A stretch of DNA of 64,000 bases from Enterococcus nangangensis (lineage in GTDB: Bacteria > Bacillota > Bacilli > Lactobacillales > Enterococcaceae), in the NCBI RefSeq assembly GCF_005405245.1, contig NZ_BJDR01000009.1, positions 1-64,000 on the forward strand, given 5' to 3'. Below, in pieces: positions 7,275-17,720 of this stretch; the first letter of the stretch is position 1; every line of letters starts with the position of its first letter. A program made the translations under genes and the position numbers. The notes below the pieces were generated by a model. That model worked only from the letters and a program-made list of their open reading frames with translations. It was not told the origin of the DNA and did not search any database.

Positions 7275-10097
7275 ATGCCAAACGATAAAATTGTGATTCA
7301 TGGGGCTCGGGCCCATAATTTAAAAAATATTGATGTCACCATTCCACGGGACCAACTGGTGGTGGTGACGGGACTTTCTGGTTCTGGGAAGAGCTCCTTA
7401 GCTTTTGATACCTTGTACGCTGAAGGTCAACGACGCTATGTAGAAAGTTTATCTTCTTACGCCCGCCAATTTTTAGGGCAAATGGATAAACCCGATGTGG
7501 ATAGCATTGATGGCTTGTCACCAGCGATTTCCATCGACCAAAAAACCACCAGCAAGAATCCCCGTTCTACTGTCGGGACGGTGACGGAAATTAACGATTA
7601 CTTGCGGCTCTTGTATGCTCGGGTGGGGCATCCTATTTGTCCCAATGACCATATTGAAATTACCGCCCAATCCGTCGAACAAATGGTGGAGCGGGTCTTA
7701 GCTTTACCGGAAAAAAGTCGTTTGCAAATCTTAGCTCCCATTGTCGTCCAGAAAAAAGGTCAACATAAAAAAGTGTTTGAGACCATTCAAAAAGAAGGCT
7801 ATGTGCGGGTCCGGGTGGACGGTGAAATCTACGATGTCACGGAAGCACCAGAACTGGAAAAAAATAAAAAGCACGATATCGCCATTGTTATTGACCGGAT
7901 TGTTTTAAAAGAAGGGATTCGCTCCCGGCTCTTTGATTCTTTTGAAGCGTGTCTGCGTCTTGCGCAAGGCTATGCCATCGTGGATGTGATTGGTGGGGAA
8001 GAGTTATTATTCTCTGAACACTACGCTTGTCCTTATTGCGGCTTTACGGTGGGGCAATTAGAACCACGCCTCTTTTCTTTCAACGCGCCCTTTGGAGCTT
8101 GTCCCGAATGTGACGGCTTGGGCTTAAAGCTGGAAGTGGATTTGGATTTAGTCATTCCCGATAAAAGTAAAACGTTACGGGAAGGGGCTATCGCGCCGTG
8201 GAATCCCATTAGTTCTCAATATTATCCCCAACTTTTGCAACAAGCTTGTGACAGTTTTGGCATTGACTTAGATACTCCTTTTGCCGATTTACCGCAAGAA
8301 CAACAAGAAATCGTCTTAAAAGGTTCCAACGGCGACACCTTCCATTTCCATTATGAAAATGATTTTGGTGGGGTGCGGGACGTGGAAGTTCCTTTTGAAG
8401 GGGTCCTTGTCAATATTGAACGCCGCTACCAAGAAACTAGTAGTGACTTTACGCGGGAGCAAATGCGTCTTTACATGACGGAGCTTCCTTGCCAAGCTTG
8501 TCACGGTTTGCGTTTGAATCCCCAAGCTTTAGCGGTGCAAGTGAACCATACGAATATCGGTGAATTGAGTCAATTGACGATTGTTAAAGCCTTGGCTTTT
8601 GCGGAAAACTTGACCTTAAGTGCACAAGAAACCACTATTGCCCGCCCGATTTTAAAGGAAATCAAAGATCGCCTCAGCTTTTTAAAAAATGTCGGCTTAG
8701 ATTATTTAACCTTAGCGCGGGCAGCGGGTACCTTATCTGGGGGGGAAGCCCAACGGATTCGCTTAGCCACGCAAATTGGTTCCAATTTGTCCGGGGTGCT
8801 CTACATCTTAGATGAACCCTCCATTGGTCTCCATCAACGGGACAATGATCGTTTGATTCATTCCTTGAAAAAGATGCGGGACTTAGGCAACACCTTGATT
8901 GTAGTAGAACACGACGAAGATACCATGTTAGCCAGTGACTACTTGATTGATGTAGGTCCTGGTGCTGGCGCCCAAGGTGGGGAAATTGTCGCTGCCGGCA
9001 CGCCAGCAGAAGTGCGGGCTAACCCAAACTCCATTACCGGGCAATATTTATCAGGGAAGAAAAAAATTCCAGTACCGAAAACGCGTCGCAAAGGGAGCGG
9101 GAAAAAGATTCGCATCACTGGGGCGCGGGAAAATAATTTGAAAAACTTAACGGTGGACTTTCCCCTGGGAAAATTTGTCGCCGTGACGGGTGTTTCCGGT
9201 TCTGGGAAGAGCACCTTAGTGAATCAAATTTTACGCAAAGCCTTGTCACAAAAAATTAATCGCGCTACGGCTAAACCTGGGAAGTTTGACAAAATCACGG
9301 GGGTGGCCGGGATTGAAAAAATTATCGACATCGACCAAAGTCCCATTGGGCGGACGCCCCGTAGTAATCCCGCCACTTATACCAGTGTCTTTGATGATAT
9401 TCGCGATCTCTTTAGTAAGACCAATGAAGCGAAGATTCGCGGTTATCAAAAAGGGCGTTTCTCCTTTAATGTCAAAGGGGGCCGCTGTGAAGCTTGTAAA
9501 GGGGACGGGATTATAAAAATCGAGATGCACTTTTTGCCTGATGTCTACGTACCTTGTGAAGTGTGTCATGGTAAACGTTATAACTCAGAAACTTTAGAAG
9601 TCCGTTACAAAGGAAAAAATATCGCGGACATTTTAGAAATGACAGTGGAAGACGCGGTAGAATTTTTCCAACCGATTCCTAAAATTGCCCGCAAGTTGCA
9701 AACGATTTTAGACGTCGGTTTAGGTTATGTGACCTTGGGACAACCCGCAACGACCTTATCGGGTGGGGAAGCCCAACGGATGAAATTAGCTGCCGAACTC
9801 CATAAAATTTCTAATGGGAAAAACTTTTATATTTTAGATGAACCCACCACTGGACTCCACACGGATGATATTGCCCGCCTCTTAGTCGTCTTAGAACGCC
9901 TCGTAGATAATGGCAACACGGTGTTAGTGATTGAACACAATTTAGACGTCATTAAGTCCGCCGATTACCTGATTGACTTAGGTCCTGAAGGGGGCGAAGG
10001 CGGCGGGGAGATTGTAGCTACCGGTACGCCAGAAGAAGTTGCCTCTGTTCCTGCCAGCTACACTGGTCATTATTTAAAAAAGGTTTTAGCAAAATAG
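7275..10097 (+). CDS. uvrA: UvrABC excinuclease subunit A
   Basis: A 940-residue UvrA, the damage-scanning ABC ATPase that loads UvrB on lesions. Two ATPase modules are visible: GLSGSGKSS (33-41) with signature [12 protein letters not shown], and GVSGSGKST with [12 protein letters not shown]. Zinc-binding cysteine pairs appear as CPYCGF with CPECDG, and CEACKGDG with CEVCHGKRY. Length and order are normal for the family. The ATG follows TAGGAGTG just after the uvrB stop, so it is translated from the same message. Confidence 0.98.
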   Translation: MPNDKIVIHGARAHNLKNIDVTIPRDQLVVVTGLSGSGKSSLAFDTLYAEGQRRYVESLSSYARQFLGQMDKPDVDSIDGLSPAISIDQKTTSKNPRSTVGTVTEINDYLRLLYARVGHPICPNDHIEITAQSVEQMVERVLALPEKSRLQILAPIVVQKKGQHKKVFETIQKEGYVRVRVDGEIYDVTEAPELEKNKKHDIAIVIDRIVLKEGIRSRLFDSFEACLRLAQGYAIVDVIGGEELLFSEHYACPYCGFTVGQLEPRLFSFNAPFGACPECDGLGLKLEVDLDLVIPDKSKTLREGAIAPWNPISSQYYPQLLQQACDSFGIDLDTPFADLPQEQQEIVLKGSNGDTFHFHYENDFGGVRDVEVPFEGVLVNIERRYQETSSDFTREQMRLYMTELPCQACHGLRLNPQALAVQVNHTNIGELSQLTIVKALAFAENLTLSAQETTIARPILKEIKDRLSFLKNVGLDYLTLARAAGTLSGGEAQRIRLATQIGSNLSGVLYILDEPSIGLHQRDNDRLIHSLKKMRDLGNTLIVVEHDEDTMLASDYLIDVGPGAGAQGGEIVAAGTPAEVRANPNSITGQYLSGKKKIPVPKTRRKGSGKKIRITGARENNLKNLTVDFPLGKFVAVTGVSGSGKSTLVNQILRKALSQKINRATAKPGKFDKITGVAGIEKIIDIDQSPIGRTPRSNPATYTSVFDDIRDLFSKTNEAKIRGYQKGRFSFNVKGGRCEACKGDGIIKIEMHFLPDVYVPCEVCHGKRYNSETLEVRYKGKNIADILEMTVEDAVEFFQPIPKIARKLQTILDVGLGYVTLGQPATTLSGGEAQRMKLAAELHKISNGKNFYILDEPTTGLHTDDIARLLVVLERLVDNGNTVLVIEHNLDVIKSADYLIDLGPEGGEGGGEIVATGTPEEVASVPASYTGHYLKKVLAK

Positions 10098-10148
10098 TGT
10101 AAATTTCCGAAGAATTTGCAGTCTTCTTTAAGAAATTGTAAAAAGTCG

Positions 10149-10176
10149 TTGAAATTTTATTTCTTTTTCATAGAAT
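10149..10176 (+). promoter_or_regulatory. Promoter for a candidate small RNA
   Basis: TTGAAA (10149-10154), a 16-nt gap and TAGAAT (10171-10176) form a sigma-A type promoter inside the uvrA-fruA gap, with no coding gene between it and the terminator at 10239. Confidence 0.5.
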
Positions 10177-10182
10177 GGGTTT

Positions 10183-10290
10183 ATACTGACGGTGGTGAAG
10201 TGAGATGTTCTTACTCATCCACCTATAGAAATCCGTTCAAAAAGCAAGAAGCCAGCTGGGGCAAAACAGCTGGCTTCTTGCTTTTTATTT
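10183..10290 (+). ncRNA. Candidate small RNA with two hairpins (uvrA-fruA gap)
   Basis: From the predicted start near 10183, the transcript first folds into a strong stem. GGTGGTGA (10191-10198) pairs with TCATCCACC (10214-10222), and GTGAG pairs with CTTAC inside, allowing two single-base bulges. A short single-stranded linker follows, then the 20-bp terminator stem at 10239-10286. The product would be about 105 nt and contains no sensible ORF. It could instead be a structured 3' end of the uvrA message. It matches no RNA family that I can name. Confidence 0.45.
10239..10286. terminator. Perfect 20-bp bidirectional terminator between uvrA and fruA
   Basis: AAAAAGCAAGAAGCCAGCTG (10239-10258) pairs exactly with 10267-10286 across an 8-nt loop, with A and T runs on each side. 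It serves converging transcription from uvrA or the candidate small RNA on the plus strand and from fruA on the minus strand. Confidence 0.9.
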
Positions 10291-10297
10291 TATGGCA

Positions 10298-12226
10298 TTA
10301 TCTTTCCGTGGCTGTTTTTTTCAGTAAGCCGAAAATCACACCAGAAATGATGGCGCCAATGGCAATCAAGAGGAGATACATTAGGGGATGATTTAATAAA
10401 GGAACAACGAAAATTCCACCGTGGGGCGCCATCAGACGAATACCTAAGCCCCCGACAAAGCCTCCCGTAATGGCTGAACCGATTAAGAAGCTGGGAATGG
10501 CCCGCAATGGATCAGAAGCGGCGAAAGGAATTGCCCCTTCAGTGACAAAGGAAAGTCCCATGACAATATTGGTAATCCCGGCATCTTGTTCTTCTTTAGT
10601 AAATTTATTTTTAAATAAGCGCGTAGCCACAAAGACAGCTAGTGGCGGTACCATCCCACCTGCCATGACAGCCGCCATAACGATGGAGCCACCTTCAGCT
10701 ACAGTGGTGGCTAATGTAGCCGTACCAAAGACATAAGCGGCTTTATTAATCGGACCACCTAAGTCTGTGGCCATCATGCCGGCTAATAAAGCACCTAGTA
10801 AAGCGGCGTTTGTTCCCCCTAAACTATTTAAGAAATCATTTAACGCTGTATTGATGGCACTCATGGGAATGTTAATCAAAAGCATTAAGAACCCAGCAAT
10901 CAGCAGGCCAAAGAAAGGATAGAATAAAATTGTTTTAATTCCATCTAAGGATTTTGGCAATTTGCTAAAGACTTTTCGTAAGAAAAGAATGACATACCCG
11001 GCGAGGAAACCACCGATTAAAGCGCCGAGGAAACCAGCTCCACCGGCATTAGCAAGGGCACCAGCAGCAAAACCGACAACTAAACCAGGACGGTCGGCGA
11101 TACTGGAAGCAATAAAGCCAGCTAGAACAGGTAACATGAACCCAAAGGCCGCTTGACCGATTTGGTTGAACCATTGCGCTTGGTCGTGATAAGAACCTAA
11201 TTGACTTAAGGCATCGTGGGGAACTCCCATAAAGTTATCAATCATAAAGGAAATGGCAATCATAATTCCCCCGGCAATAACGAAAGGTAGCATGTGGGAG
11301 ACACCATTCATTAAGTCTTTATAAATACGTTGGCCAATTGTTCCTTCCGCGCTAGCAGCATGACTTTCTTCACTTGAAGGCTCAGCATGGAAAATAGGGG
11401 CTTGTTTACTTAAGGCTTCATTAATTAACTCTTCAGGTTTACGAATGCCATCTGATACTGGACGGTTGACGAGGTGCTTGCCATCAAAACGATTCATTTC
11501 GACTTTTTTATCGGCAGCAACAATCACTCCCACGGCGTTTTCGATATCTTCTGAGGTGAGACGATGTTTAATCCCTTCTGAACCGTTTGTTTCAACTTTA
11601 ATTTTCACCCCCATGGCTTTTGCTTGTTTTTTCAAAGCATCTTCTGCCATATACGTGTGGGCAATACCAGTGGGACAAGCAGTAACGGCAACGACGTAAG
11701 GCTCATCTTTTTCAGCTGTGTCTGGCATAGTCGCCGCTGCGGCTTTTTCTTCCGATTCTTCCGCTTCTTTTGCTGCTTCAGCTGTCGCAAATAAGTTTTG
11801 CACTTCATCAGGAGTGGTAGCTTCTTTTAATTGGGCCACAAAATTTGGATCAATCAACAGGCGACTTAAAGCAGCTAAGGCTTGTAAATGAGTATCATTA
11901 GCGCCCTCTGGTGCCGCAATCATGAAGAAAAGATAGGTGGGTTGGCCATCTAACGCTTGATAATCAAGACCTGCTTTACTTTTAGCAAAAAGTACCGTAG
12001 CTTCTTTGACCGCTGCGTTTTTAGCGTGGGGCATCGCAATACCATCCCCTAGACCGGTGGAGGTTTGAGCTTCGCGGGCTAAGATGCCTTTTTTGTAAGT
12101 GTCGATATCACTAATGCGCCCAGCGTCATAAAGTTTTTGGACCATTTCATCAATGGCCCTCGCTTTATCGGTAGCTTTAAGGTCCATAATCATGACATCT
12201 TTTAATAATAAATCATTGATTTTCAT
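10298..12226 (-). CDS. fruA: PTS fructose transporter, fused EIIABC
   Basis: A 642-residue fused fructose permease that imports fructose as fructose-1-phosphate. Residues 1-150 are EIIA with the phosphorylated His in GIAMPHAKN (His67). Residues about 172-270 are EIIB with the phosphocysteine in VTACPTGIAHTYMAE (Cys184). Residues about 300-640 are the membrane EIIC, with motifs such as MATDLGGPINKAAY. The ATG at 12226 is preferred over GTG 12229 because GAGGA is then 7 nt away. It is the last gene of fruR-fruK-fruA, and its product feeds FruK. Confidence 0.96.
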   Translation of the reverse strand: MKINDLLLKDVMIMDLKATDKARAIDEMVQKLYDAGRISDIDTYKKGILAREAQTSTGLGDGIAMPHAKNAAVKEATVLFAKSKAGLDYQALDGQPTYLFFMIAAPEGANDTHLQALAALSRLLIDPNFVAQLKEATTPDEVQNLFATAEAAKEAEESEEKAAAATMPDTAEKDEPYVVAVTACPTGIAHTYMAEDALKKQAKAMGVKIKVETNGSEGIKHRLTSEDIENAVGVIVAADKKVEMNRFDGKHLVNRPVSDGIRKPEELINEALSKQAPIFHAEPSSEESHAASAEGTIGQRIYKDLMNGVSHMLPFVIAGGIMIAISFMIDNFMGVPHDALSQLGSYHDQAQWFNQIGQAAFGFMLPVLAGFIASSIADRPGLVVGFAAGALANAGGAGFLGALIGGFLAGYVILFLRKVFSKLPKSLDGIKTILFYPFFGLLIAGFLMLLINIPMSAINTALNDFLNSLGGTNAALLGALLAGMMATDLGGPINKAAYVFGTATLATTVAEGGSIVMAAVMAGGMVPPLAVFVATRLFKNKFTKEEQDAGITNIVMGLSFVTEGAIPFAASDPLRAIPSFLIGSAITGGFVGGLGIRLMAPHGGIFVVPLLNHPLMYLLLIAIGAIISGVIFGLLKKTATER

Positions 12227-12244
12227 CACGGTTCCTCGCTTTCT

Positions 12245-13162
12245 TTATTCACTAATTTTTGTAATTGCTACTTCAGGCAAGAGGCTATCAATCATTGCCC
12301 GTGTTGCTAAGTCGTCGGAAAAAGCAGTGGCACTACCACAAGCAACGCCCCATTTAAAGGCTTCAATGGGATCTTTTGTTTTTTCATAGGCGCCAATAAA
12401 GCCAGCAATCATGGAATCGCCGGCACCCACTGAATTTTTTACCGGTCGTTTTAACACGTTAGATTGGTAAACGCCCTCTGCAATGAATAATAAAGCGCCA
12501 TCGCCAGCCATGGAAATTAACACGTGCTGGGCCCCGGCTTTTAAAAGCTTGCGCCCATAAGGCAAAATGTCTGCAATTGTTTCAAATTCAGTTTGATACA
12601 AGGCTCCTAATTCATGGTTATTAGGTTTAATCAGCAAAGGTTTTGCAGACAAGGCGTCGGCTAAGTCTTTACCCGTGGTATCAATGACAAACTCTGCTTC
12701 TTTTTCTTTTATAATTTCAATCAGTTCTTGGTAAAAGCCTTTAGGTAAAGATGCCGGGGTGCTCCCAGCTAAAACGACGATATCGCCTTTTTGCACTTGG
12801 CTAAGACGCTCTTTCAGTTCTTGAATTTCTTCGTTACTTAGTAAAGGTCCCAGGCCGTTAATTTCCGTTTCCGTTTGCGACTTTAATTTAATATTGATGC
12901 GACTATCGTAGCGCACGGGGGTAAAGGCACAAGTTAAGCCTTCATCTTTTAGTTGGCTTTCAATAAAGTGGCCTGTGAAACCGCCGATAAAGCCTAAAGC
13001 GGTGGCGGGTTGGTCTAAACGTTGTAAAATACGGGAAACGTTAATCCCTTTGCCGCCGGGGAACTTAAAGTCTTTGGTCATCCGATTGACTGCGCCAGGT
13101 TTGAAGTTTTCCACGTGGACAATATAGTCAATAGATGGGTTTAAAGTTACTGTGTAAATCAT
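12245..13162 (-). CDS. fruK: 1-phosphofructokinase
   Basis: A 305-residue PfkB-family sugar kinase that turns fructose-1-phosphate into fructose-1,6-bisphosphate. It shows the N-terminal PfkB signature GGKGINVSR (36-44) and the C-terminal anion-hole motif VGAGDSMIAGF (about 245-255) with the catalytic Asp. A tagatose-6-phosphate kinase has a similar fold, but fruA downstream and a DeoR regulator upstream settle the role. The ATG follows GGGAGGTG and overlaps the fruR stop by 4 nt (ATGA), indicating coupled translation. Confidence 0.95.
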   Translation of the reverse strand: MIYTVTLNPSIDYIVHVENFKPGAVNRMTKDFKFPGGKGINVSRILQRLDQPATALGFIGGFTGHFIESQLKDEGLTCAFTPVRYDSRINIKLKSQTETEINGLGPLLSNEEIQELKERLSQVQKGDIVVLAGSTPASLPKGFYQELIEIIKEKEAEFVIDTTGKDLADALSAKPLLIKPNNHELGALYQTEFETIADILPYGRKLLKAGAQHVLISMAGDGALLFIAEGVYQSNVLKRPVKNSVGAGDSMIAGFIGAYEKTKDPIEAFKWGVACGSATAFSDDLATRAMIDSLLPEVAITKISE

Positions 13163-13914
13163 CGTGACACCTCCCTGATGGTTGTTTCTGCTAAATAGGC
13201 TTGCCGTTTGGCATCCTGTAGTGAATCGGTAATGATTTCCACTGCTGCTAGATCCGCAAATTTAGTAAAGGTTACTTTTTGAAATTTAGAAGCGTCGGCT
13301 AAAATAAAAGCGCGTTGTGCTTGCTGACATGCAATTTGTTTTAAAATGGCTTCTTCTGGATCAGGTGTAGTGATACCGGCTGATAAATCAATACCATTTG
13401 CGCCAATAAAAGCTTTTGTAAAATGAAAAGGGCGCAACTGTTGTAAAGCCGCCTGCCCTAAAGTAGCGTGGGTGGAAAGCTTAATACTGCCGCCGAGAAT
13501 AATCGTTTGGATGTTGCGTTCAATCAGCTGGGCTGCATGTTGGACGGAATTGGTGACTACTTTTAAGCGGAGTTCGGCATGCAGATAAGGAATCATGGCT
13601 AAAGTAGTCGTGCCGGCATCAAGGTAGCAGACATCGTCGGGTTGTAAAAGGGTCGCCGCGTATTGGGCGATTTTTTGCTTTTCGACTAAGTGAGCCTTCG
13701 TTTTTTGATTCATATCTGGTTCTAAGACAAAGTGTTGTACTTTTTTAGCACCACCATGAATACGCTCTAATAGCTGTTGATCTTCTAGTTCTTGCAAGTC
13801 GCGGCGAATAGTCGATTCAGAAGCGTCTAATAATTGCGTGAGTTCTTGCAATTTAACAATATTTTGTTCCTGGATAATTTTCAGGATTTTTTGTTGCCGT
13901 TCCACTGTAAGCAT
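13159..13914 (-). CDS. fruR: DeoR-family transcriptional regulator of the fructose operon
   Basis: A 251-residue DeoR-family repressor. Residues 1-55 hold the winged helix (KLQELTQLLDASESTIRRDL) followed by the family signature LERIHGGA. The C-terminal sugar-phosphate sensor domain includes YLDAGTTTLAMIPYL and the GANGIDLSAGITT segment. It probably represses its own operon and is relieved by fructose-1-phosphate, as in homologous systems. The second ATG (13914) fits the AAGGGGGA ribosome site; the first (13920) touches it. Confidence 0.92.
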   Translation of the reverse strand: MLTVERQQKILKIIQEQNIVKLQELTQLLDASESTIRRDLQELEDQQLLERIHGGAKKVQHFVLEPDMNQKTKAHLVEKQKIAQYAATLLQPDDVCYLDAGTTTLAMIPYLHAELRLKVVTNSVQHAAQLIERNIQTIILGGSIKLSTHATLGQAALQQLRPFHFTKAFIGANGIDLSAGITTPDPEEAILKQIACQQAQRAFILADASKFQKVTFTKFADLAAVEIITDSLQDAKRQAYLAETTIREVSR

Positions 13915-13930
13915 TATCATTCCCCCTTAT

Positions 13931-13961
13931 GGTAAGAATACCACGGTGCTTCTTCTTAATC
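13931..13961 (-). promoter_or_regulatory. Promoter of fruRKA
   Basis: On the minus strand TTGATT, 17 nt and TATTCT (with TGG just before it) lie directly upstream of fruR. The -35 is part of a TTTGATTGATT repeat that could be contacted by FruR. The operator assignment is inference. Confidence 0.5.
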
Positions 13962-14103
13962 AATCAAAAGCAATCATAAACGTTCGAAAACAGCCATTAA
14001 GTCTCCTAAGCTCGTCAATAACTAAACATCATGCAAAAGGAGTAAAGATTTTGCAAAGTAGTCAGCAATCAGGGAGATAAGCAAGACACGCCCGGCATGG
14101 TTG

Positions 14104-14112
14104 TGCTATACT
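14104..14112 (+). promoter_or_regulatory. Extended -10 promoter of rapZ-yvcK-whiA
   Basis: TGCTATACT, with a weak AAGACA 18 nt upstream, lies about 30 nt before the rapZ start. Confidence 0.65.
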
Positions 14113-14141
14113 GTTTTCAGTAGGTTTGAGGAGGGATTTAG

Positions 14142-15038
14142 ATGGAAGTAGAAAAAAATGACCATCTGCAATTAGTGATTATCACTGGGATGAGTGGTGC
14201 TGGCAAAACCGTAGCCGTTCAGTGCTTTGAAGATTTAGGCTACTTTTGTATTGACAACATGCCGCCAAGTTTGATTCCTAAGTTTTGGGAACTAATTAAA
14301 GAAAGTGGCAAAGTAACGCAAATTGCTTTAGTTATTGATATGCGTTCCCGCTCCTTCTTTAGAGAAATTCAAGATATGTTATTGGAAATTGAAAATACGA
14401 ATATTATTGATACCACATTATTGTTCTTAGACGCTTCTGATGAAGAGTTGGTTTCTCGCTATAAAGAAACACGACGGACCCATCCTTTGGCGATGGATGG
14501 TCTGGTGACGGAAGGCATTCGCAAAGAACGAGCCATTATGCAAGAAATTAAAGGGGATGCCCAACTGGTGATTGATACCACCAAGTTATCTCCTCGCCAA
14601 TTAAGAGAACGGATTTATCAAGAGTTTAAAACGCAAGCTGTTCATACTTTCCGTATTGAGATGGTTTCCTTTGGTTTCAAATACGGTTTACCTATTGATG
14701 CTGATATTGTGATGGATGTCCGGTTCTTGCCTAATCCCCACTACGTCAATGAGTTGCGACCGTTAACCGGACTTGATGCGGCAGTTTACGATTACGTCAT
14801 GGCTTTTCCAGAAACGGAAGAATTTTATGAGCGTTTTATGGCGTTACTGGAAAATATTATGCCCGGATATCAAAAAGAAGGTAAAAATAGCGTGACGATT
14901 GCCATTGGATGTACTGGTGGTCAACATCGTTCGGTAGCCTTGACACAACGAGTGGGAGAAGCTTTAGGAAAAAACTATCCGGTAAATATTACCCATCGTG
15001 ATAAAGATAAGCGGAAAGAAACGGTGAACCGCTCATGA
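14142..15038 (+). CDS. rapZ: RapZ/YvcJ family nucleotide-binding protein
   Basis: A 298-residue P-loop protein of the RapZ (YvcJ) family. Walker A is GMSGAGKT (16-23). The C-terminal domain ends with the conserved [11 protein letters not shown] motif (about 258-268). E. coli RapZ is an RNA adapter controlling GlmS levels; in Bacillus YvcJ binds ATP and GTP and affects competence. The exact role here is not known from sequence. The ATG follows GAGGAGGG. It overlaps yvcK by 4 nt in the conserved rapZ-yvcK-whiA cluster of Firmicutes. Confidence 0.96.
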   Translation: MEVEKNDHLQLVIITGMSGAGKTVAVQCFEDLGYFCIDNMPPSLIPKFWELIKESGKVTQIALVIDMRSRSFFREIQDMLLEIENTNIIDTTLLFLDASDEELVSRYKETRRTHPLAMDGLVTEGIRKERAIMQEIKGDAQLVIDTTKLSPRQLRERIYQEFKTQAVHTFRIEMVSFGFKYGLPIDADIVMDVRFLPNPHYVNELRPLTGLDAAVYDYVMAFPETEEFYERFMALLENIMPGYQKEGKNSVTIAIGCTGGQHRSVALTQRVGEALGKNYPVNITHRDKDKRKETVNRS

Positions 15039-16015
15039 AAACATATCGGTTAAAAAAGCCCAAAATCGTGGTGATTGGGGGCGGTACTGGTTTACCGGTG
15101 ATTTTAAAAGGGTTGCGGAATCAAGGGGCAGATATTACGGCCATTGTGACGGTAGCCGATGATGGGGGTTCTTCTGGCGAATTACGCAAAGCGATGCGGA
15201 TTGCCCCGCCTGGTGATTTGCGTAATGTGTTAGTGGCTTTAAGTGAGATGCCCCAACTGTACGAAAAACTTTTCCAATATCGTTTCCAAGAAGGGGATGA
15301 TTATTTTGCCAATCATTCTTTAGGTAACTTAATTATCGCCGCTTTAGCGGAAATGAAAGATAGCATGTACGACGCGATTCAAATTCTCGGGAAAATTTTA
15401 CACATTGATGGCCACGTTTATCCGGCATCAGAAGAGCCCCTAACTTTACATGCCGTGTTTAAAGATGGCACCCAAGCCACCGGTGAGAGCTCTTTAGTAA
15501 AAGATCGCAAGACGATTGACCACGTCTTTGTCACGACGGCAGACAGTAAAACGACAGCACAACCGGCCCGCAAAGTGGTTAAAGCCATTGAAGAAGCAGA
15601 TTTAATTTGCTTAGGGCCAGGTAGTCTTTTCACTAGTATTTTGCCTAATTTAGTCATTCCTGAAATTGGCGCAGCGCTTTTAAAAGCTCGTGGTGAAGTG
15701 GTGTACATCTGTAACATTATGACGCAAAAAGGGGAGACGGAGCACTTTAGTGATGCCGACCATATTCGGGTCTTGCACCACCATTTACAACAGCCTTTTG
15801 TCAATACCGTCTTAGTCAACACCCAACCTGTCCCCGTAGGATTTCCTGATCCGGAAATTTACGATGAGTATTTAGTACAAGTGACGCACGATTTCCAAGG
15901 ATTACGGGCCGAAAATTGCCGGGTGATTTCCGCTGATTTTCTGGAGCTGAAAAACGGGGGAGTGTTTCACGATGGCGACAAAGTGGTGGAGGAATTGTTC
16001 CGTTTAATTTATTAG
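15035..16015 (+). CDS. yvcK: Gluconeogenesis factor YvcK/MgfK
   Basis: A 326-residue protein of the YvcK/CofD-like family. The nucleotide-sugar binding loop GGGTGLP (15-21) is followed by [12 protein letters not shown] and PPGDLRNVL. The later [14 protein letters not shown] and [17 protein letters not shown] blocks are diagnostic. In Bacillus it binds UDP-sugars and helps cell-wall growth and shape on gluconeogenic carbon sources. The ATG sits in an ATGA overlap with rapZ, and whiA follows 15 nt downstream. Confidence 0.96.
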   Translation: MKTYRLKKPKIVVIGGGTGLPVILKGLRNQGADITAIVTVADDGGSSGELRKAMRIAPPGDLRNVLVALSEMPQLYEKLFQYRFQEGDDYFANHSLGNLIIAALAEMKDSMYDAIQILGKILHIDGHVYPASEEPLTLHAVFKDGTQATGESSLVKDRKTIDHVFVTTADSKTTAQPARKVVKAIEEADLICLGPGSLFTSILPNLVIPEIGAALLKARGEVVYICNIMTQKGETEHFSDADHIRVLHHHLQQPFVNTVLVNTQPVPVGFPDPEIYDEYLVQVTHDFQGLRAENCRVISADFLELKNGGVFHDGDKVVEELFRLIY

Positions 16016-16030
16016 AAAGGAGGGCAAGCT

Positions 16031-16960
16031 GTGAGTTTTGCCTCAGAAGTAAAGCGCGAGTTAACCACCTTAGAAGTGCATCGGGAGCACGCAAAAGCTG
16101 AACTTGCTGCTTTAATCCGTATGAATGGTTCTTTGAGTATTTTGAATCATAAATTTATTTTAAATGTGCAAACGGAAAATGCCGCGATTGCGCGCCGGAT
16201 TTTTTCCCTCTTAAAAGATCACTATGATGTAAAAAGTGAGCTTCTTGTGCGGCGCAAGATGAAACTGAAAAAAAATAATGTCTATATTGTGCGCTTAAAA
16301 CAAGATACGCAACGGGTGCTTTTAGATTTAGATATTATGGAAGGCATGATGTTTCATTCCCATGTCGCCAATGAAATTATGGGCAATCCCCAAAAGATGC
16401 GTTCTTACTTGCGGGGGGCTTTTATGGCCGGCGGGTCGGTGAATAACCCCGAGACGAGTCGTTATCATTTAGAAATTTATTCGATTTATGAAGAGCACAA
16501 TGATGATATTTGTCAGATGCTGAACTATTTTGATTTAAACGCCCGAACGTTTGAACGGCGCAACGGTTATATTGCTTATTTAAAAGGCGCGGAAAAAATC
16601 GCTGACTTTTTAACTTTAATTGGGGCTACTAATTCCATGTTGAAGTTTGAAGATGTGCGCATCGTGCGGGACATGCGCAATTCCGTCAATCGTCTAGTGA
16701 ATTGTGAAACAGCCAACTTAAATAAGACGATTGATGCTGCCGCCAAGCAAGTGGAAAATATTATATATATTGACGAGCGCGTGGGTTTAGATCATTTGCC
16801 CTTAAAGCTTAAAGAAATCGCTGAATTAAGAGTGCAGTACCCAGAAATTTCTTTAAAAGAACTAGGAGAGATGGTGCCTAGTGGGCCGATTTCTAAATCG
16901 GGCATCAACCATCGGATTAGAAAAATTAACGAATTTGCGGATAATTTACGCAGTAATTAA
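16031..16960 (+). CDS. whiA: DNA-binding protein WhiA
   Basis: A 309-residue WhiA, a DNA-binding protein linked to cell division and chromosome segregation in Firmicutes. The N-terminal two thirds is a degenerate LAGLIDADG homing-endonuclease fold ([23 protein letters not shown]). The C-terminal helix-turn-helix is in [21 protein letters not shown]. It begins with GTG after AGAAAGGAGGG. Third gene of the rapZ operon; the HAD gene starts 9 nt after it. Confidence 0.96.
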   Translation: MSFASEVKRELTTLEVHREHAKAELAALIRMNGSLSILNHKFILNVQTENAAIARRIFSLLKDHYDVKSELLVRRKMKLKKNNVYIVRLKQDTQRVLLDLDIMEGMMFHSHVANEIMGNPQKMRSYLRGAFMAGGSVNNPETSRYHLEIYSIYEEHNDDICQMLNYFDLNARTFERRNGYIAYLKGAEKIADFLTLIGATNSMLKFEDVRIVRDMRNSVNRLVNCETANLNKTIDAAAKQVENIIYIDERVGLDHLPLKLKEIAELRVQYPEISLKELGEMVPSGPISKSGINHRIRKINEFADNLRSN

Positions 16961-16969
16961 AGGAGTCCC

Positions 16970-17653
16970 ATGAAAAAAGTTTTATTATTTGATTTAGATG
17001 ATACCTTATTGGATTTTAAAGCCGCTGAAGCTTATGGCTTGGAAAAAGTATTTACCCGTTATGGTGTACCCTATACGCCAGCTAAAATTGCCAATTACCA
17101 AACCATTAATCACAAGTTGTGGCAACAATATGAAGCCGGTAAAATTCCGCGTGAAGGCATTACCGGGGAGCGTTTTCCCCGCTTTTTTGCCGCTGAAGGG
17201 ATTGACGCTAACGGACTGTTAGCAGAAGACGCGTACCGTACTTACCTAGGGGAAGCTAAAAAAGAAATCCCTGGAGCCCGGGCACTTTTAACGCAACTTC
17301 AAGCCGACTATGAACTTTGTTTAGTGACCAATGGTGTTGCGCAAACGCAAAAAGCGCGGCTGGCTAACACGGGCTTTGGTGCCTTTTTCAGCCACGTCTT
17401 TATTTCAGAAGAATTGGCCTGTCAGAAGCCTGATCCTCGTTTCTTCCAGCAAGTCGTGGCGGCCTTACCCCACTACCAAAAAGCAGAGATGTTGGTGATT
17501 GGGGATAGCTTAACCAGTGACATTCAAGGAGGTCAGGATAGCCAGATTGAGACGGTCTGGTTTAATCCGCGCCGTGAAAAAGCGACGATTGCGCCTACCT
17601 TTGAGATTCATGCCTTAAAAGACTTGCCAAACTTGTTACAAAAAATTTCTTAA
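16970..17653 (+). CDS. HAD-superfamily phosphatase, YjjG-like
   Basis: A 227-residue HAD hydrolase with all four motifs: DLDDTLLDF at residues 7-15 (nucleophile Asp), VTNGV in the middle, the Lys in CQKPDPRFF, and GDSLTSDIQGG near the end. The helical cap between motifs I and II and the whole pattern fit the YjjG/YfnB group, which in E. coli removes phosphate from (often unusual) pyrimidine nucleotides. The ATG follows AAAGGAGT. It lies close behind whiA but has no known link to it; the next gene has its own promoter. Confidence 0.88.
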   Translation: MKKVLLFDLDDTLLDFKAAEAYGLEKVFTRYGVPYTPAKIANYQTINHKLWQQYEAGKIPREGITGERFPRFFAAEGIDANGLLAEDAYRTYLGEAKKEIPGARALLTQLQADYELCLVTNGVAQTQKARLANTGFGAFFSHVFISEELACQKPDPRFFQQVVAALPHYQKAEMLVIGDSLTSDIQGGQDSQIETVWFNPRREKATIAPTFEIHALKDLPNLLQKIS

Positions 17654-17677
17654 GAAAAGCTACCATTCCTTGGAATA

Positions 17678-17686
17678 TGCTATACT
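17678..17686 (+). promoter_or_regulatory. Extended -10 promoter of cdaA-cdaR-glmM
   Basis: TGCTATACT lies about 35 nt before the cdaA ATG. Its downstream bases (TTATTGAGGAAT) closely resemble those after the uvrB promoter. It overlaps an in-frame upstream ATG, which therefore cannot be the main start. Confidence 0.65.
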
Positions 17687-17720
17687 TATTGAGGAATCGC
17701 GGAAGGAAAGAGGTTGTGCT

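Noticed and set aside
10116-10391. Plus-strand open frame of about 91 codons after uvrA
   Set aside because: It runs through a perfect terminator into the antisense of fruA, has no ribosome site, and its product looks random.
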